This document shows positions 51,575 to 59,673 of a stretch of 64,000 bases of DNA, one piece after another; position 1 is the stretch's first letter, and the number at the start of each line of letters is the position of its first letter. The DNA is from Limnochorda sp. L945t (GTDB lineage: Bacteria > Bacillota > Limnochordia > Limnochordales > Geochordaceae), in the NCBI RefSeq assembly GCF_035593305.1, contig NZ_CP141615.1:1-64000 (forward strand), in the 5' to 3' direction. The translations under genes were made by a program, and so were the position numbers. The notes beneath the pieces are model-generated. The model did not search any database. It saw only the letters and a list, made by a program, of their open reading frames with translations, and was not told the DNA's origin.

Positions 51575-51697
51575 GGTTCCCCCACCTTCCAGGTGGTAGG
51601 CGGTCCCCTGAAGGACTCGCCGTCGTCTGGAAAAGGCGCGAGGGGTGTGCGGCCCGCCCGGGGGGTGCGGCCGGCGCCCCCGCGCCTTTCGAACGGC

Positions 51698-52690
51698 TCA
51701 GATCTTGAACGACTCCAGCGTCTCCGGGGCGAAGAGGTCCCGGGGCTGGAGCAGGCGCTTGGACAGCCCCTGCTCGTACGAGTAGCGCAGGAAGACCGCC
51801 AACGTTGCCTCGTTGGCCTCGAACCCGTAGGGCCAGAAATCCCGGCCCATGACGGCACGCGTCTCTTCCACGTGCGAAGTGAGCCAGGGAAGCATGAGCT
51901 TGAGGGCAGCGGTTTGGTAGAGGTCCGCGTAGGCCTCCTGCTGGGCCTGGGCCAGCGCCTTCATCAGCGACTGCGCCACCCACGGGTGCTTCTCGTAGAC
52001 GTCGCGGCGGATGACCACGGTGTGCATGATGGGGAAGATGCGCGTCTTCTGGAAGTACGCCTGCTCGACTTCCTTGTAGTTGGGGAATAGCCGCCGGACG
52101 TTCTGCGAGCCCCGCGCGAAGCACGAGGGCATGCGCGCTGTGTAAAGGGCGTCGATCTCGCCGCTGTCGAGCATGGCCGAGAGCGTCTTCTCGGGCCCGA
52201 TGGGGTGGACGTGGATGTTGCTCGGCAGATCCAGGCGGAGCTTCTCCGGGCGGCCGGGCTCCTCTTCGCCGCCGGTGAAGTACTCCACGCTGTCCACGGG
52301 TACGCCGTATTCGTCGGACAGGATCCCGCGAATCCAGACGCCGGCCGTCATCTGGTACTCGGGCGTTCCGACGCGCTTTCCGATCAAGTCGTTGGGCTCG
52401 CGGATGCCGCTATGGCTGTTGACGTAGATGCAGGAGTGGCGGAAAAAGCGCGACGGAAAAACCGGGATGGCGATGAACGGCGGGTTGTCGCTGAACAGCG
52501 ATACCACGTACGACGACAGGGACATCTCCGCGGCATCGAATTCCCGGTGCCGCAGCATCCGGAAGAAGGTCTCCTCGACCGGCAGCGGAAGGTACGTCAG
52601 GTCGATTCCGTCGGGTCTGATGCGTCCCTCCTGCAATGCACGGGTACGATCGTAGTTCCAGCAGGCCATGGTCAGCTGAAGGTTGCCCAT
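51698..52690 (-). CDS. 4,5-dihydroxyphthalate decarboxylase-like / NMT1-fold protein, cytoplasmic
   Basis: 330 residues with no signal peptide, hence probably an enzyme or soluble receptor in the cytoplasm. The sequence starts LQLTMACWNYDRTRALQEGR, IRPDGIDLTYLP and has FDAAEMSLSSYVVSLFSDNP, FIAIPVFPSRFFRHSCIYVN, GKRVGTPEYQMTAGVWIRGI and RRLFPNYKEVEQAYFQKTRI, IFPIMHTVVIRRD, the pattern of the Pht5-type decarboxylase family. ATG 52690 follows GGGAGAG. It is divergent from the UbiD genes and heads the permease transcript. Confidence 0.78.
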   Translation of the reverse strand: MGNLQLTMACWNYDRTRALQEGRIRPDGIDLTYLPLPVEETFFRMLRHREFDAAEMSLSSYVVSLFSDNPPFIAIPVFPSRFFRHSCIYVNSHSGIREPNDLIGKRVGTPEYQMTAGVWIRGILSDEYGVPVDSVEYFTGGEEEPGRPEKLRLDLPSNIHVHPIGPEKTLSAMLDSGEIDALYTARMPSCFARGSQNVRRLFPNYKEVEQAYFQKTRIFPIMHTVVIRRDVYEKHPWVAQSLMKALAQAQQEAYADLYQTAALKLMLPWLTSHVEETRAVMGRDFWPYGFEANEATLAVFLRYSYEQGLSKRLLQPRDLFAPETLESFKI

Positions 52691-52971
52691 GCAAACGGCT
52701 CTCCCTTCTGATATGGACCCCTCGTTCGCTGCGGGCAGCGAGCGGTCCCGGTGCCGCGGACGGCGGCGCCGCCGGCTCCCGGCCCGCGTTGCATGCATCC
52801 GGTAACATGGTGCGCCTCTGGGGATGGCCGCCTCGATATCAAATGATCACCTCCGACCCGTGCCGGCGACGTCCCCGTGACGTCACGTCGAAGCGAAGAG
52901 GCCGCCTGCAGTGTGCCTGCGCGGGCCCCGGGAAGCACCCCCGTGCAAGGAAAGAAGCCCCAGCAACTGCC

Positions 52972-52987
52972 TTAGCCCACGCTAATG
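52972..52987. promoter_or_regulatory. TTAGCC-N-GCTAATG palindrome, operator candidate 1
   Basis: TTAGCCCACGCTAATG, an inverted repeat of TTAGC with a 4-base centre, lies 80 bases before the riboflavin kinase start in the 376-base divergent spacer 52691-53066. A copy matching 14 of 16 bases precedes ubiD at 54242. No other feature is recognised in this spacer. Confidence 0.65.
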
Positions 52988-53066
52988 CACGGCGCGAGGC
53001 GCGAGCGGTACGCGATGAGGAGGTGAAACGGCGGGAGGAACCAGGGCCCGAGGAGGTACGTCCCGG

Positions 53067-53510
53067 TTGGAGCGGATCGTCAGAGGCACGGTGCGGGCCG
53101 GCAACGGGCATGGGACGCAAGCCACGGCCCACGGCTGGTTTCGCAAAGCGGTGGAGGAGCGCTACGGCTTCGTCCCGGAGCTCGGCACGCTGAACGTCCA
53201 GGTGGCGGAGGAAATCCAGAGTCGCTTGGTGCTTTTGGAAGAGCTCCTGGGAAAGGGGACGGTGCTGGTCCCGCCCTCCCGAGCCATCTGTTGCTCCATC
53301 CTGCGCCGTGTGCGGCTGGGGTGCGTCAGCAGCCGGCAAGACGGCTTGGTGGTCCGGCCGCTGGTCGAGGGGTACGACCCCTACAAGGTGGAGATCGTGG
53401 CTCCCGTCCACCTGCGGACGACGTTGGGCCTGGCCGACGGCCAGGAGGTCCTGCTCCGTTTCGACGTCCCGGAGCCGCGGGGCCGATGGACGCTCGCGGA
53501 CAAACCCTGA
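53067..53510 (+). CDS. ribK: CTP-dependent (archaeal-type, DUF120) riboflavin kinase
   Basis: Phosphorylates riboflavin to FMN using CTP in the archaeal family. The 147 residues fit its cradle-loop barrel: RIVRGTVRAGNGHGTQ, GFVPELGTLNVQV, SRAICCSILRRVRLGCV, and the hallmark YDPYKVEIVAPVHLRTTLGL, ADGQEVLLRFDVP. TTG 53067 has GAGGAGGT 9 bases upstream. Bacteria usually use RibF, so this type is uncommon in them. It directly precedes a riboflavin transporter gene and ubiD. Confidence 0.88.
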   Translation: MERIVRGTVRAGNGHGTQATAHGWFRKAVEERYGFVPELGTLNVQVAEEIQSRLVLLEELLGKGTVLVPPSRAICCSILRRVRLGCVSSRQDGLVVRPLVEGYDPYKVEIVAPVHLRTTLGLADGQEVLLRFDVPEPRGRWTLADKP

Positions 53511-53535
53511 TTTGATCCACGGGAGGTGCCGCCGG

Positions 53536-54153
53536 ATGGGAGCGTGCCCGAGGGACATCCAGGAACCGGAGGGGGTTCCGGCAGGAAGGCAGGGAGGAAG
53601 CCGGGAAGGCGGCTGGGTACGGAGCCTCGCTTCGTCGGGGCTACTGGCGGCCATCTCCTTGGTACTTGCGCTGTATGTCCATTTCCCCCTGCTGCCCGTC
53701 GCGCCCTACCTCCTCTACGACCCGAGCGACATCCCCGTGATCCTGGCCGGCTTATGGCTGGGTCCGGGCTGGGTGCTGCCCATCAGCGCCGTGGTGGCGC
53801 TGGCTCTCGGGGCGACGGCGGGCGGCGGCGCGGTGGGCGTGGTCAGCCGGCTGGTGGGGAGCGCCGCCCTGGGAGTGGCGGCGGCGGTCGCGTTCCACCG
53901 CGGCGGGCGCCGGATCGGATTCGCCGGGATGGTGGCCGTCGCAGCCTACACGGCGGCGGAGGTCCTGCTGACCCTCCTCCTGGTGCCGCTCTTCATGGGA
54001 GGGAGCCTGGACGACGCCGTCGCGTTGCTCCTGCCCGTGGTCGTTCCCTTCAACCTTCTGAAGGGCGGCATCAACTTCGCGCTTTGCTCCGTGATCGCCC
54101 GCCAGTTGACCAAGACCCCGGCGGGATTCTCTCTCGGCCGGCGAGCGGACTGA
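53536..54153 (+). CDS. ribU: Riboflavin ECF transporter substrate-binding component
   Basis: 205 residues with five or six membrane spans. Span 1 and loop (SLVLALYVHFPLLPVAPYLL, YDPSDIPVILAGLWLGPGW) match the RibU hallmark FP-(x)-PFLKYDxSDIPxLIAGFxFGP. A basic soluble N-terminus (~30 residues) precedes it. ATG 53536 has GGGAGGTG 7 bases upstream and lies 25 bases after ribK. The shared EcfA/EcfT energising module is not in the window. It would import riboflavin for the kinase. Confidence 0.83.
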   Translation: MGACPRDIQEPEGVPAGRQGGSREGGWVRSLASSGLLAAISLVLALYVHFPLLPVAPYLLYDPSDIPVILAGLWLGPGWVLPISAVVALALGATAGGGAVGVVSRLVGSAALGVAAAVAFHRGGRRIGFAGMVAVAAYTAAEVLLTLLLVPLFMGGSLDDAVALLLPVVVPFNLLKGGINFALCSVIARQLTKTPAGFSLGRRAD

Positions 54154-54239
54154 GGCCAGGGCTTCCTCACGGCATCATTCCTCAAAGAGTAATCAAGTTG
54201 AATAGTTATATGTTAAGCCCTCGGCTCCCGGCACCCCCA

Positions 54240-54257
54240 CATTAGCCTGCGCTAATG
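54240..54257. promoter_or_regulatory. CATTAGC-N4-GCTAATG palindrome, operator candidate 2
   Basis: A perfect 7-base inverted repeat with a CTGC centre lies 66 bases before ubiD. Just upstream is an AT-rich island (54178-54215, with GTTATATGTT) that is unusual for this genome and may contain the promoter. It shares 14 of 16 core bases with the site at 52972. Confidence 0.7.
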
Positions 54258-54322
54258 ATGGTGTTCCACCCGCGATGGTAGTGTTCCGCCGGAAGCAACT
54301 GATTTGAAAGGGGTGTCGTCGG

Positions 54323-55786
54323 TTGGCTGTCCCTCGTTCGACGTGCGAGGCCTTCGACCTCCGCGGATGGCTGGAGAAGGCGGAGCAGATAGGCCAGCTC
54401 AGGCGAGTGGAGAACGCGGAAGCCAGGCTCGAGATCGGCGCCATCTCGGAGCTGAACAGCAAGCGGCGGGGACCGGCCCTCCTGTTTACCAAGGTGCCGG
54501 GTTACCGCGAGGATTTCGGCGTCCTTACCAGTGCCATGCTCAACGCCAGGACGCTGGGGCTCACCCTGGGCATCGACGAAGAGCTGGACAACATCGGCAT
54601 CGTCAACCGGATCGCGAGCATGCTGCGCAAGTGCGAGAGCCATGCCTCGGAGTATCCCATGAAGTGGGTCGACGGCGGGCCCGTGATGGAAAACGTCTTG
54701 CGGGACGACGACGTGGACCTGACGATCTTCCCCACCCCGATCTGGCACGAGCTGGACGGGGGGCCGTTCATCGGCACCGGGTGCGTGCAGATCCACCAGG
54801 ATCCTGAGACCGGCTGGGTCAACGTCGGCACCTACCGGATGCAGCTGCTGGGGAGGAACCTGCTGGGCAATTACATCTCGCCGGGCCACCACGGACACAT
54901 CATCCGCCAGAAGTACTGGAAAGCGGGCAAGCCGGCTCCGGTAGTGGTCAGCTTCGGGCACCACCCGATCTTCCTGCTCATGGGTTCGTCGGACGTTCCC
55001 GCTGGGGTTGACGAGCTCTCCTGGATCGGAGCGATCTACGGGCAGCCGGTTCCGGTGATCCGGGGACCGGTAACAGGACTCCCTATCCCCGCCTGCGCCG
55101 AGATCGCGGTGGAAGGGTGGGCCTACCCGGACAAGCGAATGGCCGAGGGCCCCTTCGGCGAGTTCACGGGCTACTACGCCTCCGGGCAGAAGCAGGAGCC
55201 CTACGTCGAAGTGAAGGCGCTCTACTTCCGCAACCAGCCCATCCTGCTCGGGGCACCGCCCAACCGTCCTCCCAACGACTTCTCGTACTACTTCTCGGTC
55301 ATGCGCGCGGCGGCCGTCCACGAGAGCCTGCGGAAGGCTGGCATTCCCGGCGTCCGGGGCGTCTGGGTGTACGAGGCCGGCGGCGGCCGCATGTTCCTGG
55401 TGACCAGCATATCCCAACAATACGCCGGCCACGCGAGCCAGGCGGCCGCCATCGCCGCCACCTGCCAGGCGGGAGGCCTGATGGCCCGCTATTCCATCGT
55501 CGTGGACGACGACATCGACCCGTCCAACCCCGACGACGTCATCTGGGCTCTGAGCACTCGCTCCGACCCGGCCAGCGACATCGACATTCTGCGGCAGAGC
55601 TGGAGCAACCCCCTGGACCCGATGATTTCCGACGAGGCGAAGGCCAGGGGGCAACTGTGGAATAGCCGGGCGCTCATCAACGCCTGCAAGCCGTTCGACC
55701 GGCTCAAGACCTTCCCGCCCGTGGCGGAGTCGTCGCCGGCCATGCTCAAGGCGACGCGTGAGAAGTGGGCCTGGTTGTTCGAATGA
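54323..55786 (+). CDS. UbiD family (prenyl-FMN-dependent) decarboxylase
   Basis: 487 residues of the UbiD fold. Visible landmarks are FDLRGWLEKAEQIGQLRRVE, SKRRGPALLFTKVPGY, WHELDGGPFIGTGCVQI (prFMN region), VNVGTYRMQLLGRNLLGNYI, SPGHHGHIIRQKYWKAG, and the catalytic loop AEGPFGEFTGYYASGQKQ containing the key Glu. Substrates in the family range from polyprenylbenzoate to phenolic and phthalic acids; lack of quinone-type neighbours other than transport genes suggests catabolism. TTG 54323 has AAAGGGG upstream. UbiX, which makes prenyl-FMN, is not in the window. Confidence 0.93.
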   Translation: MAVPRSTCEAFDLRGWLEKAEQIGQLRRVENAEARLEIGAISELNSKRRGPALLFTKVPGYREDFGVLTSAMLNARTLGLTLGIDEELDNIGIVNRIASMLRKCESHASEYPMKWVDGGPVMENVLRDDDVDLTIFPTPIWHELDGGPFIGTGCVQIHQDPETGWVNVGTYRMQLLGRNLLGNYISPGHHGHIIRQKYWKAGKPAPVVVSFGHHPIFLLMGSSDVPAGVDELSWIGAIYGQPVPVIRGPVTGLPIPACAEIAVEGWAYPDKRMAEGPFGEFTGYYASGQKQEPYVEVKALYFRNQPILLGAPPNRPPNDFSYYFSVMRAAAVHESLRKAGIPGVRGVWVYEAGGGRMFLVTSISQQYAGHASQAAAIAATCQAGGLMARYSIVVDDDIDPSNPDDVIWALSTRSDPASDIDILRQSWSNPLDPMISDEAKARGQLWNSRALINACKPFDRLKTFPPVAESSPAMLKATREKWAWLFE

Positions 55787-55943
55787 GTCAGGGGGTGGCC
55801 TCGGGGCGCCTTTGCAGGGGCCGCGGGGCCACCCGGCCGCAAAGTCACCCGAAAGGCGTGGCGCCGCCCCCATCCCGAACGCACACGACCGGAGCGAAGC
55901 AGCGCATCCAGTCAGACGTCACTGACACGAGGGGGATCCACCA

Positions 55944-57350
55944 TTGCTCACGACGCAAGCCGTCAAGGCTGACCGAAAGCTGCTGTGGCTCGGCACCGGG
56001 GTTCTCCTGGGCCTCATCTTGTGGTTCATGCCCACGCCGGCAGGTTTGACCGTCGCCGGGCAGCACGCCCTGGCGGTCGTGATTTTCACGGTCTTCTTGT
56101 GGGTCTCCGGCGCGGTTCCGACCAGTGTGGGCTCCCTGATGATGATCGGCATCGTGCTTTGTCTGATGCCGAACGAGGTTCCCGCGACCAAGTTTCTCTC
56201 CTTCTGGACTCAGGATACGATGTGGTTCGTCCTCGTTTCTTTCATTTTCAGCGTGGTCATACAGAAGAGCGGGCTCGGCAACCGGCTCGCCATCTACGTG
56301 TTTTCTCTCCGCAACCTGCTGGTGATCGACATTGCCCTGCTCGTCCTCAACGCGCTCTTCTCCGTCGTAGGCATGGCGGCCTCCTTCCCGAAACTCGTGT
56401 TGCTCATGCCTCTGGTCGTCTCGATGGCCGCCCTTTCCGGCATGCCGAAGGAGGATCCGTACGTCCGGCACGTAGCCCTCATGATCAACGTGCTGGCCAA
56501 CCAGACGGGGCTGCTCGTCTACTCCGGCTTCGTGCTCAACCCGGCTCTGGGGCCCCTGGGTGGTTTCCAGCTGGACTACACGAAGTGGCTGCAGTGGTTC
56601 TTCCCTCCGGCCCTGGTGTACACGTTGATATCCTTCGTCGTACTCTACCTCCTCTTCCGCCCGGCGCGTGGCGCGAACGGGTTCGACGTGAAGGTCATAG
56701 AGGAGAAGCGCCGCGAGCTGGGTCCCTTGAGCCGGAAGGAACAGAAGGCCATCGTCTGGCTCGTCGTCGCCGTGGTCCTCTGGGCGACCGGGGGGATGAC
56801 GGGAATCCCCGCGGGCTTCGCGGCCGTCCTGGTAGCCGCCATGCTGATGCTTCCTGGAATCGGCGTGGTGAACTTCAAGGAGTTCGTGCAGGCGACGGAC
56901 TGGAACACGGTCTTCATGCTGATGGGGGTGCTCTCCATCGGGGCCCTGGGCGCCACCGGGTTCGCCAAGTGGCTGTGGGGCCACATCCTGCCCAGTCAAC
57001 TGCCGGGCAACCCCATGGTGGCGCTGGTGCTCATCTCCTTCCTGGTGGAGCTGCTGCACATTCCCCTGGGCAGCCTGGGGACGACGCAGGCGTTGGCCGT
57101 CCCGTCGCTGGCGGCGTACGGGCCGACGGTGGGCATGTCCAGCGAACTGCTGAGCATCGTGGCCTACATGTCCATCGTCGGGCAGTTCTTCTTCGTCTAC
57201 CAGAACGCGGCGCTGGTGGCGGGGCAGGGCTTTGGCCTGTGGAAGCCGAAAGACATACTCAAGTTCGGCGCCGCCATGTTCGTCGTCACGCCCCTGGTGA
57301 TGGGCGTGGTGCTGTTACCGTGGTGGCTGCACATGGGGTGGATCCGGTAA
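55944..57350 (+). CDS. SLC13/DASS-type anion:Na+ symporter
   Basis: 468 residues with about 11-12 membrane spans. Family motifs: GQHALAVVIFTVFLWVSGAV, PTSVGSLMMIGIVLCLMP, FWTQDTMWFVLVSFIFSVVI, the first hairpin region AASFPKLVLLMPLVVSMAAL, NVLANQTGLLVYSGFVLNPA, and LGSLGTTQALAVPSLAAYGP. It would import a di- or tricarboxylate or aromatic acid. TTG 55944 has GAGGGGG upstream. A strong terminator follows 7 bases after the stop. It lies 157 bases after ubiD. Confidence 0.86.
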   Translation: MLTTQAVKADRKLLWLGTGVLLGLILWFMPTPAGLTVAGQHALAVVIFTVFLWVSGAVPTSVGSLMMIGIVLCLMPNEVPATKFLSFWTQDTMWFVLVSFIFSVVIQKSGLGNRLAIYVFSLRNLLVIDIALLVLNALFSVVGMAASFPKLVLLMPLVVSMAALSGMPKEDPYVRHVALMINVLANQTGLLVYSGFVLNPALGPLGGFQLDYTKWLQWFFPPALVYTLISFVVLYLLFRPARGANGFDVKVIEEKRRELGPLSRKEQKAIVWLVVAVVLWATGGMTGIPAGFAAVLVAAMLMLPGIGVVNFKEFVQATDWNTVFMLMGVLSIGALGATGFAKWLWGHILPSQLPGNPMVALVLISFLVELLHIPLGSLGTTQALAVPSLAAYGPTVGMSSELLSIVAYMSIVGQFFFVYQNAALVAGQGFGLWKPKDILKFGAAMFVVTPLVMGVVLLPWWLHMGWIR

Positions 57351-57356
57351 GCGTCC

Positions 57357-57395
57357 GGCCGGGCGCCCGCCCGAGGGAAGGGCGGGCGCCCGGCC
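57357..57395 (+). terminator. Strong GC hairpin after the anion transporter gene
   Basis: Perfect 16-bp stem (GGCCGGGCGCCCGCCC / GGGCGGGCGCCCGGCC) with a 7-base loop beginning 7 bases after the stop. It lacks a long U-run, as is common in this GC-rich window. Confidence 0.7.
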
Positions 57396-57512
57396 CCCTG
57401 GACGAAGGTCGCCAGATGCGGGGACGGGTGGAAAGGAGCCAACGGGGGACGGAGGGTGCGAGGGCGTCTCCAGGCCGGGTTCGGGCAGAGATGACGGGGG
57501 AGGGGGACGGGC

Positions 57513-58079
57513 ATGACGGTCTCGTGGCCAGCCCTGCAGCTTGCCGGAGCGATCGATCGGTTCCTGGCCCTCCCGGGTGCCCGTTACGTCAAGCTCGAAG
57601 GGAGGGCCTTCCACGTATTGCACATCGGTGACGACGGTTACGTGTGGCTCGTCGTTTCCGGCTGGCTGCTAGGCATGCGGGGCAACGCCGAAGGGCGGCT
57701 GAAGGGGACGGGCCTGTTCGGACCGGGCGACCTCCTGGGGATGAGCAGTCTCGGCGGAAACGTGCGGGAGGTGCCGTTCTACAGCATCGGCGAGACCGAG
57801 GTCATCCAGGTGAGCCGGCTCGCGCTCGATCGCGCGGTCGAGAGGGACGATACGCTCTGCCGGTGGCTCTTGAAGTACATGTGCATGCGCTACTCCGAGC
57901 TGCTGGACGAACTCGAGGTGAGCACGCTGTTGCCGCTCCGGCAGCGGATCGAGGCCTTCGAGAGGAAACTGACGCAGAAGATGCCCGTCTCCGTCGAGAG
58001 GCCAGTGCCCCAGACCGTCCTGGCTTGGGCGGTAGGAGGGCACCCGGTCAGCGTCTGCCGCGCGCTCAAGGGCGCGTAG
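57513..58079 (+). CDS. Crp/Fnr-like regulator with shortened DNA-binding end
   Basis: 188 residues. The cyclic-nucleotide-type barrel (~20-110; KLEGRAFHVLHIGDDGYVWL, TGLFGPGDLLGMSSLGGNV) and dimer helix (WLLKYMCMRYSELLDELEV) are complete. The C-terminal part (TVLAWAVGGHPVSVCRALKG) keeps a recognition-helix-like segment but stops before the wing. It could be a naturally short member or a truncated gene. ATG 57513 has GGGGGAGGGGGA upstream. It may bind the TTAGC palindromes or lack DNA binding altogether. Confidence 0.72.
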   Translation: MTVSWPALQLAGAIDRFLALPGARYVKLEGRAFHVLHIGDDGYVWLVVSGWLLGMRGNAEGRLKGTGLFGPGDLLGMSSLGGNVREVPFYSIGETEVIQVSRLALDRAVERDDTLCRWLLKYMCMRYSELLDELEVSTLLPLRQRIEAFERKLTQKMPVSVERPVPQTVLAWAVGGHPVSVCRALKGA

Positions 58080-58111
58080 GGCCTCCAAGCACTCCGGTAC
58101 GCAATGCGCGG

Positions 58112-59638
58112 TCAACCCGGCAGATCGGGTACGGGGGCCAGCGTCCCCACGCTCTGCAGCGCAGTGTAAAGATCGGCCCACCGGCGGAGACTGCGCTGGT
58201 AGATGGTGTTCCACTGAGGATTGCCCTGCACCACCTGTTTGGACGGTACCATGCTCGCCACCGCTTCCGCTTCGTCGGTCCAGACGCCTGCTCCCAGCCC
58301 GCCGAGCAAGGCCGCGCCCAGCGCGGTAGCTTCAGGCACGTCCGCGAGGTACAAAGGGGCAGGGGAGGCAGCGGCTTTGATATCCACCCAGAGCTTGTTA
58401 CGCGTGCCCCCGCCGGTGACGGTGATGGAATCGATGCCCTGGCCGGTCAACTGATGCATGAGTGCAGTGAGGAACATGGTCTCCAGGGCCAGTCCCTCCA
58501 GCACAGCCCTCAGGAGGTCCGCGCGTTTGTGATAGGCTCCCAGGCCCAACCATGCCCCCCGAGCCCGCGCGTCAGGCGGCTGAATGGTACCCCTTAGGTG
58601 CGGGACAAACAGGCACCCGTTTGCCCCGGGCGGCGAGTTGCCCGCTTCCCGGGTCATGCTGAGGTAGAAGGCCTCTCCGTATCCAAGGTCTGGAAAGAGC
58701 TCCCGTAGCCATTCGATGGTAGCCCCGGATGCCAGCAGCCCGCCCATGATATAGTATCGGTCCCTTGCGGCGTGGCACCCGATACTGAATCCCGCCTCGG
58801 CGAGGGATTCCGTGATCAGCGGCGATGGTAACGTCATCAGCACGGCCTCCGCCGTGCCCATGGAATGAAGCACCTCACCCGGGCGATAGATGCCGGCGGC
58901 CAACGCGCCACAAACGTGATCGTGGCCGCCCGCAACGATCGTGGTCCCAGACCCCAGCCCCGTCCGTCTCCGTACCTCCTCCGTGAGGGGTCCCAGCGGC
59001 GTGCCGGATGGCACCAGACTGGGCCACAGCGACACGGGGATGCCCGCTTCTTCTAGCAATTCGGATGACCATCGACGTCCGCGGATATCGAACGCCATCG
59101 TACGGCTTGCCAGGGAGAAGTCCATGACCATCTCCCCGCTCAGCTTGAACAGCACGTAGTCAGCAACACACAACCACTTGGATGCTCTGCCGAATAGCAC
59201 CGGATCGTGCTGCTTGAACCACATCACCTTGTTGATGCTCGGAATGTGAGACATCGGGAAGCCGGTTATCGCGTAGATACTCCTGGGACTCCGATGGGTC
59301 TCCCACCAAAGACGCTGCGGCTCCGTTCTGGAGTCGAACCATTCAATGATCTCGCTGACGGGATCGCCTCGACGATCCACCAAGAGCCCGGCCTCGCCCA
59401 CGCTCGTTACGGATATTGCGGTTACTTCACGAGCTCGGTCGGATCCCAGTTGCTCTGTCACGGAGGCAAGCCCCCGGATGACCGCCTCCCAGACGTCGTC
59501 TGCGCGCCATACGCTCCGGCCGGCTCCTTGATGGTACCGTTTGGTGGCCTGTTTGAACGATGCGACAATCTCCCCGCTTTGGTTGAAGGCTATCACTTTC
59601 CAGTTGGTAGTACCTATATCGATCCCGATCAGGTACAC
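58112..59638 (-). CDS. FGGY family carbohydrate kinase
   Basis: 508 residues of the xylulokinase/gluconokinase type. The N-terminal phosphate loop is YLIGIDIGTTNWKVIAF; the substrate region includes EIIEWFDSRTEPQ; the second domain has TTIVAGGHDHVCGALAAGIY and ITVTGGGTRNKLWVDIKAA, the FGGY adenine loop. The family acts on pentoses, polyols or gluconate. It ends the minus-strand sugar operon, 35 bases after the second permease gene. GTG 59638 is the start. Confidence 0.9.
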   Translation of the reverse strand: MYLIGIDIGTTNWKVIAFNQSGEIVASFKQATKRYHQGAGRSVWRADDVWEAVIRGLASVTEQLGSDRAREVTAISVTSVGEAGLLVDRRGDPVSEIIEWFDSRTEPQRLWWETHRSPRSIYAITGFPMSHIPSINKVMWFKQHDPVLFGRASKWLCVADYVLFKLSGEMVMDFSLASRTMAFDIRGRRWSSELLEEAGIPVSLWPSLVPSGTPLGPLTEEVRRRTGLGSGTTIVAGGHDHVCGALAAGIYRPGEVLHSMGTAEAVLMTLPSPLITESLAEAGFSIGCHAARDRYYIMGGLLASGATIEWLRELFPDLGYGEAFYLSMTREAGNSPPGANGCLFVPHLRGTIQPPDARARGAWLGLGAYHKRADLLRAVLEGLALETMFLTALMHQLTGQGIDSITVTGGGTRNKLWVDIKAAASPAPLYLADVPEATALGAALLGGLGAGVWTDEAEAVASMVPSKQVVQGNPQWNTIYQRSLRRWADLYTALQSVGTLAPVPDLPG

Positions 59639-59673
59639 TGCCGGTCAGGCCCTCTCCACCTGCTGCGCCGCCC

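Noticed and set aside
52691-53066. FMN riboswitch ahead of the riboflavin kinase and RibU genes
   Set aside because: The conserved RFN-element segments (such as AGGGGCAGG and CCTACCGGCGG) are not present; palindromes suggest protein control instead.
53308-53535. Longer N-terminus for the RibU-like protein
   Set aside because: The in-frame extension overlaps the riboflavin kinase gene; ATG 53536 has a strong ribosome site and the proper length.
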